Shown one piece after another: positions 1 to 6,977 of a DNA stretch of 35,932 nucleotides. Below the pieces are notes generated by a model, which made no database searches, was not told the DNA's origin, and saw only the letters and a program-made list of their open reading frames with translations. The position numbers and the translations under genes were made by a program. The first letter of the stretch is position 1; each line of letters starts with the position of its first letter. Source of the DNA: Syntrophobacteraceae bacterium (lineage in GTDB: Bacteria > Desulfobacterota > Syntrophobacteria > Syntrophobacterales > Syntrophobacteraceae); NCBI GenBank assembly GCA_003165235.1, contig PLSV01000218.1:598-36529 (forward strand), read 5' to 3'.

Positions 1-21
1 GTTCGAGTCCCCGCTTCGGCA
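1..21 (+). tRNA. 3' end of a tRNA, probably tRNA-Leu (cut by window edge)
   Basis: The window opens inside a T arm: T loop TTCGAGT at 2-8, T-stem 3' strand CCCCG at 9-13, acceptor 3' strand CTTCGGC at 14-20 and discriminator A at 21. No CCA is encoded. The implied 5' acceptor strand is GCCGAAG, which is usual for bacterial tRNA-Leu, but the anticodon lies outside the window, so the identity is inference. Confidence 0.55.
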
Positions 22-285
22 TACATCGTTAATCCCGCCGGTCGCCCACGAGGCGCCTGTCTTCCGCGCTGCATCAAATTTAGGCTGTACATCCTTTGAA
101 CGCCATGGTATCTGACCCGGCTTAACGCCTTCTGCTTCAAGTAATGCTCTGGCGTCGCGCACCTTATAAGGCTTGGCTTCCCTTGCCGGGTGAGGGCGAT
201 AAAACGTCGCTGCTGCTTTTTGTAATTGCTGTGTATGGGATAGAGACAAGCCGCTAACCAGGCCAACCAGGCGGACCAGGTAAAA
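22..285. other. tRNA-proximal intergenic stretch with a stop-free minus-strand frame
   Basis: No gene with a credible start is seen. On the minus strand one frame is free of stops from about 318 to the left edge (over 100 codons) and includes a peptide-like stretch KPYKVRDARALLEAEG (about 133-180). It has no ATG or GTG and no Shine-Dalgarno, and it runs through the tRNA. It could be a degraded gene fragment next to a tRNA, a common integration site, or chance. Short imperfect repeats of ACCAGGC/GGACCAGG lie at 258-281, just before azlC. Confidence 0.2.
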
Positions 286-990
286 ATGACAGATGGACAA
301 AAGGTGCTTCGCGAAGGATTAATAGCCGGATCGCCCATCTGTCTAGGTTATATACCATTGGGCCTTGCCCTGGGCGTGGTCGCGCAAAAGGCAGGGCTGG
401 CGCCCATTCACGTAGGACTGATGTCGCTGCTGGTTTTTGCAGGAAGCGCCCAGTTTATCGCCATATCGATGCTTGTTTCCGGCGCCGATCCATTGTCCAT
501 CATCGTCACGACCTTTGTGGTCAACATTCGCCACCTTCTGCTGAGCGCGTCACTTGCCGTTCATTTGAAAGGCGTTCATAGAATCATCCTGTCACTTTTT
601 GCCTACGGTGTAACGGACGAAAGCTTCGCCATCAATATATCTCACTTCCGATTAGGGGGATGGGGCTTGCAACAGGCGATGATAGTCAACACGATCGCCA
701 ACTTTACCTGGATCGCCAGCACTGTCCTTGGTTGTTGCGCCGGGGAACTTATTCCGGCAGGAGCCTTCGGCATCGATTACGCCCTGACGGCCATGTTCAT
801 CTGTCTGCTCATCCTTCAGATGCGCAGCATATTTCATGTTTTCGCCGCTCTGACTTCCGGCGTTCTTGCCGTCATCTTATCTCTCGAAATGAAGAGCAAC
901 TTATATGTTGTGATTGCGTCGATCGTCGCCGCATCTGTGTGCCTTTTTATTCAGCGGAGGAATGGTATTTCTCAAGAAAGGCTTGAATGA
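286..990 (+). CDS. azlC: AzlC family branched-chain amino acid exporter, large subunit
   Basis: This 234-residue integral membrane protein has the full-length AzlC/YgaZ pattern. There is a Gly/Pro-rich first helix (residues about 16-30, with SPICLGYIPLGLALGV), then FAGSAQFIA near 52-60 and the conserved NIRHLLLSASLA stretch near 80-91, and further hydrophobic helices to about 223. The family, with its small partner AzlD/YgaH, exports branched-chain amino acids (L-valine in E. coli YgaZH) and neutral analogues across the inner membrane. Its stop is 6 bases from azlD, so the pair is almost certainly co-transcribed. ATG 286 fits the family N-terminus, though the preceding GGACCAGG gives only a weak ribosome site. 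No regulator gene is adjacent, so substrate and control cannot be read from the sequence. Confidence 0.9.
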   Translation: MTDGQKVLREGLIAGSPICLGYIPLGLALGVVAQKAGLAPIHVGLMSLLVFAGSAQFIAISMLVSGADPLSIIVTTFVVNIRHLLLSASLAVHLKGVHRIILSLFAYGVTDESFAINISHFRLGGWGLQQAMIVNTIANFTWIASTVLGCCAGELIPAGAFGIDYALTAMFICLLILQMRSIFHVFAALTSGVLAVILSLEMKSNLYVVIASIVAASVCLFIQRRNGISQERLE

Positions 991-996
991 ACCATA

Positions 997-1323
997 ATGA
1001 ACGACTCCTCTTTATTGGCAATATTCGCCGGCATGGGCGCGGTGACCTACATCCCGCGCTGCTTCCCACTCTATTATCTTTCAAGAAAGAAGCTTCCACC
1101 CTGGTTTGAGGCATGGCTCAATTTCATTCCCGCATCGATCTTGAGCGCTCCTTTGCTTCCAGGTCTTATTACCGCAGGCAATCCACGTCACGTGGATCTC
1201 TCTCGCCCCGAATTGATCGTTGCAATACCCACGTTCCTGTTTGCATTGAAGACAAAATCTCTCGGAGGGACGGTTATCGTCGGTATGGGCCTTTTTTGGC
1301 TTATCGGGAGACTATTGGGCTGA
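997..1323 (+). CDS. azlD: AzlD family branched-chain amino acid exporter, small subunit
   Basis: This 108-residue protein has about four hydrophobic segments and the AzlD/YgaH signatures: GMGAVTYIPRCFPLY at residues 12-26 and FIPASILSAPLLPGL at about 43-57. AzlD works together with AzlC in the inner membrane. The gene starts 6 bases after the azlC stop, typical of translational coupling. The length is normal for the family. No regulatory element is visible between the two genes. A 12-bp stem hairpin follows at 1377-1402. Substrate range is inferred only from the family. Confidence 0.88.
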   Translation: MNDSSLLAIFAGMGAVTYIPRCFPLYYLSRKKLPPWFEAWLNFIPASILSAPLLPGLITAGNPRHVDLSRPELIVAIPTFLFALKTKSLGGTVIVGMGLFWLIGRLLG

Positions 1324-1376
1324 TGGCGTTCAATTTGCGCTCGGTCGGCCTTCATGACCGGGCTTTGATTTATACG

Positions 1377-1402
1377 AAGTTGCGTTCAAGTTGAAGCAAC
1401 TT
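1377..1402. terminator. Hairpin between convergent genes, possible weak terminator
   Basis: AAGTTGC (1377-1383) pairs with GCAACTT (1396-1402), and TTCAA (1385-1389) with TTGAA (1391-1395), leaving a bulged G and an almost closed loop. It lies between azlD and the convergent lipoprotein gene. No T run follows on either strand, so termination is uncertain. The 12-mer GTTGCGTTCAAG here recurs in the palindromic element at 33890. Confidence 0.35.
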
Positions 1403-1424
1403 GGTATTAGATATTCCTGACAGA

Positions 1425-1841
1425 TTACTTTCCACCAGGTGGACAATTCCTTTTTATGAAACGAAGAACATCTTCTCGCGTCAGGCTGCCCGATTCCCCC
1501 CAAGTGAACTTTCCTGCCAAACTATCGTCGCACATTAGCACGTTCAACCTGTTGTCCCCATTTTGGACGGTGCAGACTGCGCCGAAGCTGGAATCTTTAA
1601 TGCCTGTCTCAGTAAGTTCGGTTACATTATCACACGCGATTACGCCGGCGTTCGAACCTAAACGTTCGAGTTGGCCTCTGAATTGATCAACGACATAGTT
1701 GATTTGTTTCCGATCGGTTACATACCTGATTCCGAAAGAATGTTGGCTAAGAGTCATCTCAGCTTCGCCGGCGGAGACAACAGACACGCAGGAAGCCAGC
1801 AGAGCCACCAAAAGAAAAACGAAACCGGAGCGGCCGCTCAT
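1425..1841 (-). CDS. Small predicted lipoprotein of unknown function
   Basis: This 138-residue protein has a lipoprotein-type signal peptide: SGRSG, a hydrophobic core FVFLLVALL and a lipobox LASC with the modifiable cysteine at residue 18. The remainder is hydrophilic and has four more cysteines, in ACDN, AVCT, MCDD and NCPP, which could form disulfides in the periplasm. I do not recognise a domain. The ATG at 1841 is well supported by AAAGGA eight bases upstream on the minus strand. It lies downstream of, and in the same direction as, the HD-domain gene, with a 185-base gap, so co-transcription is possible but not shown. If the lipobox is not used, cleavage after VSA (residues 22-24) is the alternative. 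Confidence 0.7.
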   Translation of the reverse strand: MSGRSGFVFLLVALLASCVSVVSAGEAEMTLSQHSFGIRYVTDRKQINYVVDQFRGQLERLGSNAGVIACDNVTELTETGIKDSSFGAVCTVQNGDNRLNVLMCDDSLAGKFTWGESGSLTREDVLRFIKRNCPPGGK

Positions 1842-2026
1842 CTATGCCGTCCTTTCATGGTGTGGGAACTATCTACACACCCACCGGTCTCTACGCCCTT
1901 CGAGATCGTCAACAAAGCGTCACCTTTCGACTTAGCCATCAACCCGTCGCCTCGCTCCGGTAAAATAACCGGAAAGCCAATGGGCCTCTCGCCCCTGAAG
2001 CATCAAGCGTATACACATCCTATTTT

Positions 2027-2614
2027 CTATAATCCCAATTCGCTGCTGATTCCCTGCAAAGCACGAAGTCCTATTTCAAGAAAATCATCAATGGAAACTC
2101 CTGCCTTGTCGCATTCGCCAACTTGATCCCTATTACAATTAGCAGCAAAAGATTTACTCTTGAATTTCTTTTTTAAGGATGGCAATTGAACACTAGATAG
2201 CTTTTTGTCCGGCTGAACCAAAGCTGAGGCCACAATAATTCCAGTTAAGGTTTCCGCCGCCATGAGACAATGTTGAATTCTGGTTTTGCGTTTCTTATCT
2301 CTAAGGTCAGGTATCATTTCATTATCATATCCGTGAGATACAACAGTTTCAATCAAAAACGCACTGGCCCCGGCTTGTCGCAGGATCTCTTGCGATTTTA
2401 TACAGTGCTGCTCTTGATTATTTTTTGTTAAATCCCAGTCAATATCATGCAGCAATCCGATAATACCCCATTTCTCTTCATCCTCATTCAAATACTTGGC
2501 TAATTCTCTCATAATCGCCTCTGACTCCAAAAGGTGTAATCTTGTCATTGGCTCTTTGATGTACTTTTCAACCAACTCATCCGCCTGCTCTTTTGTGATT
2601 CCCAAATCTTCCAT
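2027..2614 (-). CDS. HD-domain phosphohydrolase-like protein
   Basis: This 195-residue cytoplasmic protein has an HD fold. Candidate metal ligands are His27 in RLHLLESEA, the His56-Asp57 doublet in LLHDIDWD and His94 in VSHGYD. Where related HD proteins usually carry a final Asp (VDELTG-like), this one reads AAETLTG, giving Glu121. The Lys-rich KKKFKSKSFAA segment at 148-158 is typical of this small-HD subfamily, whose substrate is generally unknown. The start is firm: GGAGGAG sits nine bases before ATG 2614 on the minus strand. The gene is alone apart from the downstream lipoprotein. Function beyond probable metal-dependent phosphohydrolase activity cannot be assigned, and the Asp-to-Glu change may alter activity. 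Confidence 0.8.
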   Translation of the reverse strand: MEDLGITKEQADELVEKYIKEPMTRLHLLESEAIMRELAKYLNEDEEKWGIIGLLHDIDWDLTKNNQEQHCIKSQEILRQAGASAFLIETVVSHGYDNEMIPDLRDKKRKTRIQHCLMAAETLTGIIVASALVQPDKKLSSVQLPSLKKKFKSKSFAANCNRDQVGECDKAGVSIDDFLEIGLRALQGISSELGL

Positions 2615-3309
2615 AAATAAAAACTCCTCCAGGGAAAATGTTTTTGAACCACTGCATCCTCATTTTAGGTAATGATTGCACTGGAAGCAAATAAGTTCTT
2701 TGCGAATTTTCGATCTGTCCCCGCCAGGACGATGTACGCTCCTCGGACGCCAAAACCGGAACCGCTTCGTTCATTCTGCCGAAGCAACTGGAGAAGCGCC
2801 AACAGAAGAGAAGCTCGTGCGCAGCCCGGCAGATTCTATCCAAAACGACAAAGTAATCTGTCTCACTGACATGTCAGTTGGCTGTTCGATTGAGGTTTTG
2901 CGGGCTTTGACATTGTTCCAGGAGTTTTTTCGGCTGGAATCCGATACTATAATGTTGTACGGATGGATTGAGCATAGGCTGATGGATTATTGCAGGCGAC
3001 TTGGCATGAGGGCCGTATGTTAAGCGCAGGGCGGGGCCCCAATACAGAGAGATCGGCGCCCTTCTGGAAAAGGGCGTCCGGAGAGGATTCGCCGTTGATG
3101 CCGAGCTTCGATTCGTCGAAATTGGAGGCGATATGATTTTGAAAAAACCGCAGGATTTCCTGACAGGCGATCTTAAGATGAATCCGCTACACGACCTCGA
3201 GCGCGGCAATGGTGCCGGCAAATTATGCCGGCCCGGTATTGCCGAACCTGGCCAAAGCTTATCTGGATTTCTCGAATAGAATTTCACTCTCGAGTTCGGA
3301 GGCTGCAAA
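2615..3309. other. 695-base gap without an intact gene; possible decayed coding sequence
   Basis: No frame here has both a credible start and a family match. A minus-strand frame from about 3280 to 2957 contains a protein-like stretch (for example IACQEILRFFQNHIASNFDE, about 3167-3108, continuing to about 3050) but is broken by stops on its upstream side. The opposite strand has a competing start-less frame (EIGALLEKGVRRGFAVDAEL, then FVEIGGD, ending with the stop near 3280). One of them may be the remnant of a lost gene. A 14-bp perfect palindrome lies at 2865-2878. The long ORFs crossing this region look like shadows. Confidence 0.35.
2865..2878. promoter_or_regulatory. Perfect 14-bp palindrome, possible operator
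   Basis: ACTGACATGTCAGT is self-complementary over its full length. Palindromes with a TGACATGTCA core resemble dimeric repressor operators (TetR type). It lies 250 bases upstream of the HD gene and 430 bases before the reductase gene, which is far for a direct operator. No promoter was confirmed beside it. Confidence 0.25.
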
Positions 3310-4539
3310 ATGGAAAAAAAAGACAAGTCCGAAGGTTTGACACGGCGCGCCTTTATCAAAACAATTGGATTGGCGGGGATAGCTTCAATCGGGCTGGACG
3401 TTGACAATGGCGCCCTTGGTTCGGAACCGCCAGGAGATGGGAAAGGCCCCTTGCCCAGGCGCCGGCTTGGAAAAACGGGCGTAGAAGTGCCGGTTCTGTC
3501 CCTCGGGGGGATGTTCGACACGATAAATAATCAGTTGCTCCTCAGGCAGTCCCTCGACTGGGGCGTAAATTTCTGGGACACGGCTGAATTGTATGGAAAT
3601 GGTTCGAGCGAAGAGGGATACGGGCGTTTTCTTACACGAAATCCCGATGCCAGGAAGCAACTGTTTATCGCCACGAAGCTGCACCATTACGAACCCGAAG
3701 CCTTGACAGAGGGCCTGGACAAGGCCCTTAAAAGGCTCTGCACTGATTATGTGGATTTGTTTTCGGTGCACTGCATAACTGATTTCAGCGCAATAGCGGC
3801 TCCTAAAAAATACAGGGACTGGGCTTCCGGAGCGAAAAAGGCCGGCAAAATTAAATTTTTTGGGTTCAGCTCTCACACCAATATGGAAGACTGTATGCTG
3901 GACGCAGCCAAAACAGAATGGATCGATGCGATAATGTTCAGTTATAATTTTCGGCTAATGCACACCCAAAAGATGAAGGAAGCCGTTGTCGCATGCGCGG
4001 AGAAGGGAATCGGGCTTATCGCCATCAAAACTCAGGGAGGCGGACAGATAAAGACGGACAGCGAAGCCGAACTGCAACTTGCGGGACGATTTCTCGAACG
4101 CGGTTTTACCGATAAGCAGGCCAAGATCAAAGCCATAATGGAAAACCCTCACATTTCAAGCATCTGCTCCCAGATGCCGAGCGTGACGATTCTTTCGGCC
4201 AATGTGGCGGCGCTGCGGGACCAGACGCCTCTTACCAGGAGTGATTTCGAGCTGCTGGAAAGATTTTCCGCCGAAACTCACTCAAGCTACTGCGCCGGGT
4301 GTGGCCGTATTTGCCATGAGGCGGTCGGAGGAGCCGCGCCGGTTAGCGAGGTAATGAGGTGCCTGATGTACTACCGTGATTACGGCGAACGCGACCTGGC
4401 GCGTGAAGTTTACGCAGGCTTGCCGCTCGAGGCCAGGGCGAGGCTCACGCAAATCGATTATTCTCCCGCAGAGAAGGCCTGCCCCCAAAGACTTGCAATA
4501 TCGAAGCTCATGCGGGAGGCTTCGGAGATATTGGTCTAA
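3310..4539 (+). CDS. Tat-signal aldo/keto reductase with C-terminal Fe-S motif
   Basis: This 409-residue protein starts with a twin-arginine signal, TRRAFIK at residues 11-17 followed by a short hydrophobic stretch, which predicts export to the periplasm. An aldo/keto reductase barrel follows from about 50: RRLGKTG, then WDTAELYGNGSSEEGYGRFL with Asp90 and Tyr95, TKLHH with Lys123, and His154 in VHC, matching the catalytic Asp-Tyr-Lys-His set. The C-terminus carries CxxCxxxC (328, 331, 335) and Cys351, a ferredoxin-like cluster site. The family reduces carbonyls with NAD(P)H, so a periplasmic, cluster-bearing member would probably use another electron route or have its cofactor loaded before export; that is inference. 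The start is set by the Tat motif and GGAGG about eight bases before ATG 3310. No partner gene is adjacent. Confidence 0.85.
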   Translation: MEKKDKSEGLTRRAFIKTIGLAGIASIGLDVDNGALGSEPPGDGKGPLPRRRLGKTGVEVPVLSLGGMFDTINNQLLLRQSLDWGVNFWDTAELYGNGSSEEGYGRFLTRNPDARKQLFIATKLHHYEPEALTEGLDKALKRLCTDYVDLFSVHCITDFSAIAAPKKYRDWASGAKKAGKIKFFGFSSHTNMEDCMLDAAKTEWIDAIMFSYNFRLMHTQKMKEAVVACAEKGIGLIAIKTQGGGQIKTDSEAELQLAGRFLERGFTDKQAKIKAIMENPHISSICSQMPSVTILSANVAALRDQTPLTRSDFELLERFSAETHSSYCAGCGRICHEAVGGAAPVSEVMRCLMYYRDYGERDLAREVYAGLPLEARARLTQIDYSPAEKACPQRLAISKLMREASEILV

Positions 4540-4569
4540 GGCTTGGGACACCAAAACAATGAAAGGATG

Positions 4570-4715
4570 CTGAAAATTATCGGGACCAGAACTGACTCCC
4601 GCAGAGCAGGAGGGGGTGAAGGCGCCGCAGTGAATGCGACGGTAGAGTGTTAGTGTGATTCGATTGTGAAATCGAATAGGGAGCTTCCGATCATTATCAG
4701 TTCAGGAGAAAAAAC
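4570..4715. other. Hairpin-rich intergenic stretch, possible structured RNA
   Basis: CGGGA (4581-4585) can pair with TCCCG (4597-4601). ATTCGATT (4658-4665) pairs perfectly with AATCGAAT (4670-4677) around a GTGA (GNRA-type) loop. The stretch between is G-rich and carries no ORF. This could be a 3' UTR structure of the reductase mRNA, a small RNA or an intron relic. I could not match it to a named RNA family. Confidence 0.25.
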
Positions 4716-4789
4716 CTTGTAAATTAGATTACATAATTTTTTGTCGTCACTACAGGTTCTGTGGAGAGGTGCTCGATCCTAGTCTAAGG

Positions 4790-4939
4790 ATGCGCAATAG
4801 CCACACTGAGTCTAACCTCTTTCAGACCTGCCCGAAATGCAATTATGAACGACAGCCGAAGGATGAAGATTTTACGCCGAAAACCGAATGCCCCCAATGT
4901 GGTGTGATATACGAGAAGTTTTTGGAATCTTACATGTGA
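4790..4939 (+). CDS. Small zinc-ribbon protein (49 residues)
   Basis: A short frame from ATG 4790 to TGA 4937-4939 encodes 49 residues with two CxxC knuckles, CPKC (Cys14, Cys17) and CPQC (Cys34, Cys37), spaced as in a zinc ribbon. Between them is the charged linker NYERQPKDEDFTPKTE, and after them GVIYEKFLES. Such mini zinc ribbons, with a YERQPKD-type linker and CGVIYEK ending, are recognisable from Desulfobacterota genomes, but I know of no assigned function. They may bind zinc or nucleic acid or act as an adaptor. The frame stays open upstream to GTG 4769, so the start could be there. No good Shine-Dalgarno sits before ATG 4790 (GGAGAGG is about 20 bases away). The long ORF on the other strand is a shadow. 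Confidence 0.65.
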   Translation: MRNSHTESNLFQTCPKCNYERQPKDEDFTPKTECPQCGVIYEKFLESYM

Positions 4940-5180
4940 TGAGATGAACTGATTGAAACGCCTTTTGCCCTCCATGCACAGAGCGCCCCATTCGTGTCCC
5001 CTTACCCTTCCTCCAAATACCACACGGAAGCGTGAGGATGCCCCACAGTGGATGGTCCTGCCGTGCGCCCTGTCACCCCCCTTTGCGATTTTGCCTGCCG
5101 CTCCGATGCCAGGGGGGTGGCGCGCCCATCTGCAATCTGCCAGGTGATCGTTGGGGGGAGTGGCATTATATTAGCATCGA

Positions 5181-5186
5181 AAGGAG
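5181..5186 (+). promoter_or_regulatory. Ribosome binding site of the cupin gene
   Basis: AAGGAG lies nine bases before ATG 5196 and fixes the cupin start. Upstream, 4940-5180 contains no recognisable gene or structure. Confidence 0.6.
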
Positions 5187-5195
5187 TCCTGTGAG

Positions 5196-5552
5196 ATGGA
5201 ACAGAAGATGACAAAGAAGAGCTTGGCGGCCTCTGATGAGGTGCGGACTTTCGCGAAGGGGAGACTCGATCTGGCGGAAGTGGGTGAAGTAGTCTTCGGA
5301 AAAGCGACCCTGCTGCCGGGGTGGAAATGGTCGGAATGCGTCAAGCCGATAGCAGGGACCAAAAGTTGCCAGGCCCCGCACACCCAATACCACGTTTCAG
5401 GCAGACTGCATGTGGTGATGGATGATGGAAGCGAAGAGGAATTCGGTCCGGGGGATATAGGCTATCTTCCTCCGGGACACGATGCCTGGGTTGTCGGAGA
5501 TGAACCTGTGGTGGTGATCGATGTAACCGGAATGAAAAAGTACGCAAAATAA
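5196..5552 (+). CDS. Cupin-domain protein
   Basis: This 118-residue single-domain cupin has its first motif around PHTQYHVSGRLHVVMDDG, with His62 and His66 as likely metal ligands. The usual glutamate of motif 1 is not evident. The second motif is GPGDIGYLPPGHDAWV with His95. A short N-terminal extension (1-35) is polar, and there is no signal peptide, so the protein is cytoplasmic. Cupins of this size bind a metal and act as small enzymes or sensors, and the ligand cannot be told from sequence. The start is supported by AAGGAG. It lies 95 bases upstream of the PcaD-like hydrolase in the same direction, and they may share a transcript, although the hydrolase has its own strong ribosome site. 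Confidence 0.8.
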   Translation: MEQKMTKKSLAASDEVRTFAKGRLDLAEVGEVVFGKATLLPGWKWSECVKPIAGTKSCQAPHTQYHVSGRLHVVMDDGSEEEFGPGDIGYLPPGHDAWVVGDEPVVVIDVTGMKKYAK

Positions 5553-5647
5553 GCATCCGATGACGAGCGCGCCGCAACCCGCTGCGTTGCCGATGAAGGC
5601 CCGCCGGTTCCGGTGCTCTCGCCTCGGGGTGTAAGGAGGGATAAGAG

Positions 5648-6445
5648 ATGCAGGCTCGTGTCAATGATGTGGTCATCCATTATGAGATAGAAGGCCCTGG
5701 AGATGCCCCATGTGTCACCTTGAGCCACTCTCTGGCTGCGACTCTTGATTTGTGGGAACTGCAACTTCCAGTGTTGCGCGGCGAGTATCGAATCCTGCGC
5801 TTCGACACACGCGGCCACGGCGGTTCGTCCGCCCCTCCCGGACCCTATACGATTGAGATGCTCGCTGCCGATGCGATCGGGTTGCTCGATCACCTGGCTA
5901 TACGGCGGACTCATTTTGTGGGCATCTCCATGGGGGGAATGATCGGAGAGGTCCTGGCCTGCAGGTATCCGGACCGGCTCGATAAACTCGTCCTGTGCGA
6001 TACGAGCGGCCGTGTCCCTCCCGAGATGACTCCGATCTGGGAAGAACGCATTCGGACGGCGGAAACCGAGGGCATGAAAGCGCTTGTTGAGCAGACCATT
6101 GAGCGTTGGCTGAGCGAGGAATTTCGCCGGAACCAGCCTGAAATCACCCAGCGGGTCAGGAACATGATCCTTCTCACGCCAGTTCCCGGCTATGTGGGAT
6201 GCTCGAGAGCCATCAGCGCCTTTGACGTCTTGGGCGAACTTTCGAAGGTGGCCTCTCCAACCCTGATCGTAACGGGGGAAAAGGACGAAAGCGCGCCTGT
6301 GGGGGCCGCTGAGTTGATCCAAAAGCAGATAGGAGGGTCCGAGCTGGTAATTCTGCCCGGCGCCCTGCACCTCAGCACTATTGAAGCCGCAGGTCTTTTC
6401 AACCGGAAGCTGGCAAGCTTTCTGGCTGGAGGCAGGAAGTCTTGA
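5648..6445 (+). CDS. Alpha/beta hydrolase, 3-oxoadipate enol-lactonase-like
   Basis: This 265-residue alpha/beta hydrolase carries a complete catalytic triad: Ser94 in GISMGG, Asp213 in GEKDESAP and His241 in GALHLSTIE. The substrate-side segments SHSLAATLDLWELQ (26-39) and FDTRGHGGSSAPPGPYTIE (52-70) closely follow PcaD, which opens beta-ketoadipate enol-lactone in aromatic degradation. No other pca gene is present, so the true substrate may be another ester or lactone. The start is firm: AAGGAGGG (5633-5640) precedes ATG 5648. There is no signal peptide. The upstream cupin and the downstream unknown gene face the same way. The 372-residue ORF on the opposite strand is a shadow of this gene. 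Confidence 0.85.
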   Translation: MQARVNDVVIHYEIEGPGDAPCVTLSHSLAATLDLWELQLPVLRGEYRILRFDTRGHGGSSAPPGPYTIEMLAADAIGLLDHLAIRRTHFVGISMGGMIGEVLACRYPDRLDKLVLCDTSGRVPPEMTPIWEERIRTAETEGMKALVEQTIERWLSEEFRRNQPEITQRVRNMILLTPVPGYVGCSRAISAFDVLGELSKVASPTLIVTGEKDESAPVGAAELIQKQIGGSELVILPGALHLSTIEAAGLFNRKLASFLAGGRKS

Positions 6446-6530
6446 GTTAATATATCCGGGTGTGAAACGACTTTTTCCATCCTCACACGACCGGCGTCCG
6501 ACCCCGAAACAGGAGTTGTCAAAACAGTTC

Positions 6531-6884
6531 ATGTCAAGAAGACCAAACCCTTTGTTGGAGGATTTCCTGGATGGAAACATTCCTCTGCCCGAGATCCATT
6601 GGGAGACCGTCCCCAGGGGCGTCGATCCTTTTGTCGTGTGGGAAGGCTACGATGATTGCGTAGAGGGCTGGCCGCCGATCTGGTTTCCAAGCCATGAGCC
6701 GCGAAGCGGTAGATCGTACGGCGAGTTCGAACGGGCGTCCCTTTTCGATAAGGACCTGGTGCGAATTCTGATGGCAATGCACCGTTGGCCGTTGTGGGGA
6801 ACGCCAAAACAAAAAAAGCATGCTGTCGCGATTGCTCTCCTGCAGTTATACTGCGAACTGGGAAACCTTTGCGAACGCGTCTGA
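6531..6884 (+). CDS. Conserved-looking protein of unknown function
   Basis: From ATG 6531 this is a 117-residue, tryptophan- and proline-rich soluble protein (HWETVPRGVDPFVVWEGYDD, then GWPPIWFPSHEP). Its C-terminal half is helical and Leu/Ala-rich (DLVRILMAMHRW, AVAIALLQLYCELGNLC). An in-frame extension back to 6381 would overlap the hydrolase by 65 bases. I prefer 6531 because CAGGAG lies upstream and the extension has biased, hydrolase-shadow composition. I recognise no domain or catalytic motif. Spacing to the following phosphoesterase is 93 bases. It may be co-transcribed with its neighbours, but no function is implied by that. Confidence 0.55.
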   Translation: MSRRPNPLLEDFLDGNIPLPEIHWETVPRGVDPFVVWEGYDDCVEGWPPIWFPSHEPRSGRSYGEFERASLFDKDLVRILMAMHRWPLWGTPKQKKHAVAIALLQLYCELGNLCERV

Positions 6885-6977
6885 CGCCCGCTGTCGAAAA
6901 AAATGGACCCTGTGTCGACAAACAGGTATTTTTCCTTGTGCAGCAGCCTTTGACCCTGCCGTGATCGGAGTCGCAAC

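Noticed and set aside
2907..2953. TTGACA (2907) and TATAAT (2948) as a promoter
   Set aside because: They are 35 bases apart, about twice the allowed spacing.
2676..3023. 115-codon plus-strand ORF
   Set aside because: No ribosome site, no domain and no family-like composition.
2874..3521. 215-codon minus-strand ORF
   Set aside because: It overlaps the reductase start and is Pro/Arg/Ser-rich with no domain. It is a shadow through the gap.
4570..4715. Group II intron fragment
   Set aside because: Some phrases recall intron RNA, but no domain V hairpin or reverse transcriptase could be found.
5161..5176. Sigma54-like promoter TGGCATTATATTAGCA (GG-N10-GC) before the cupin gene
   Set aside because: The predicted start, about 12 bases after the GC, would fall at about 5187 and leave the ribosome site AAGGAG (5181-5186) outside the transcript.
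5462..6580. 372-codon minus-strand ORF
   Set aside because: It lies opposite the PcaD-like hydrolase, which has a full triad and a good ribosome site. The antisense product has no recognisable domain and a low-complexity, Arg/Ser-rich composition.
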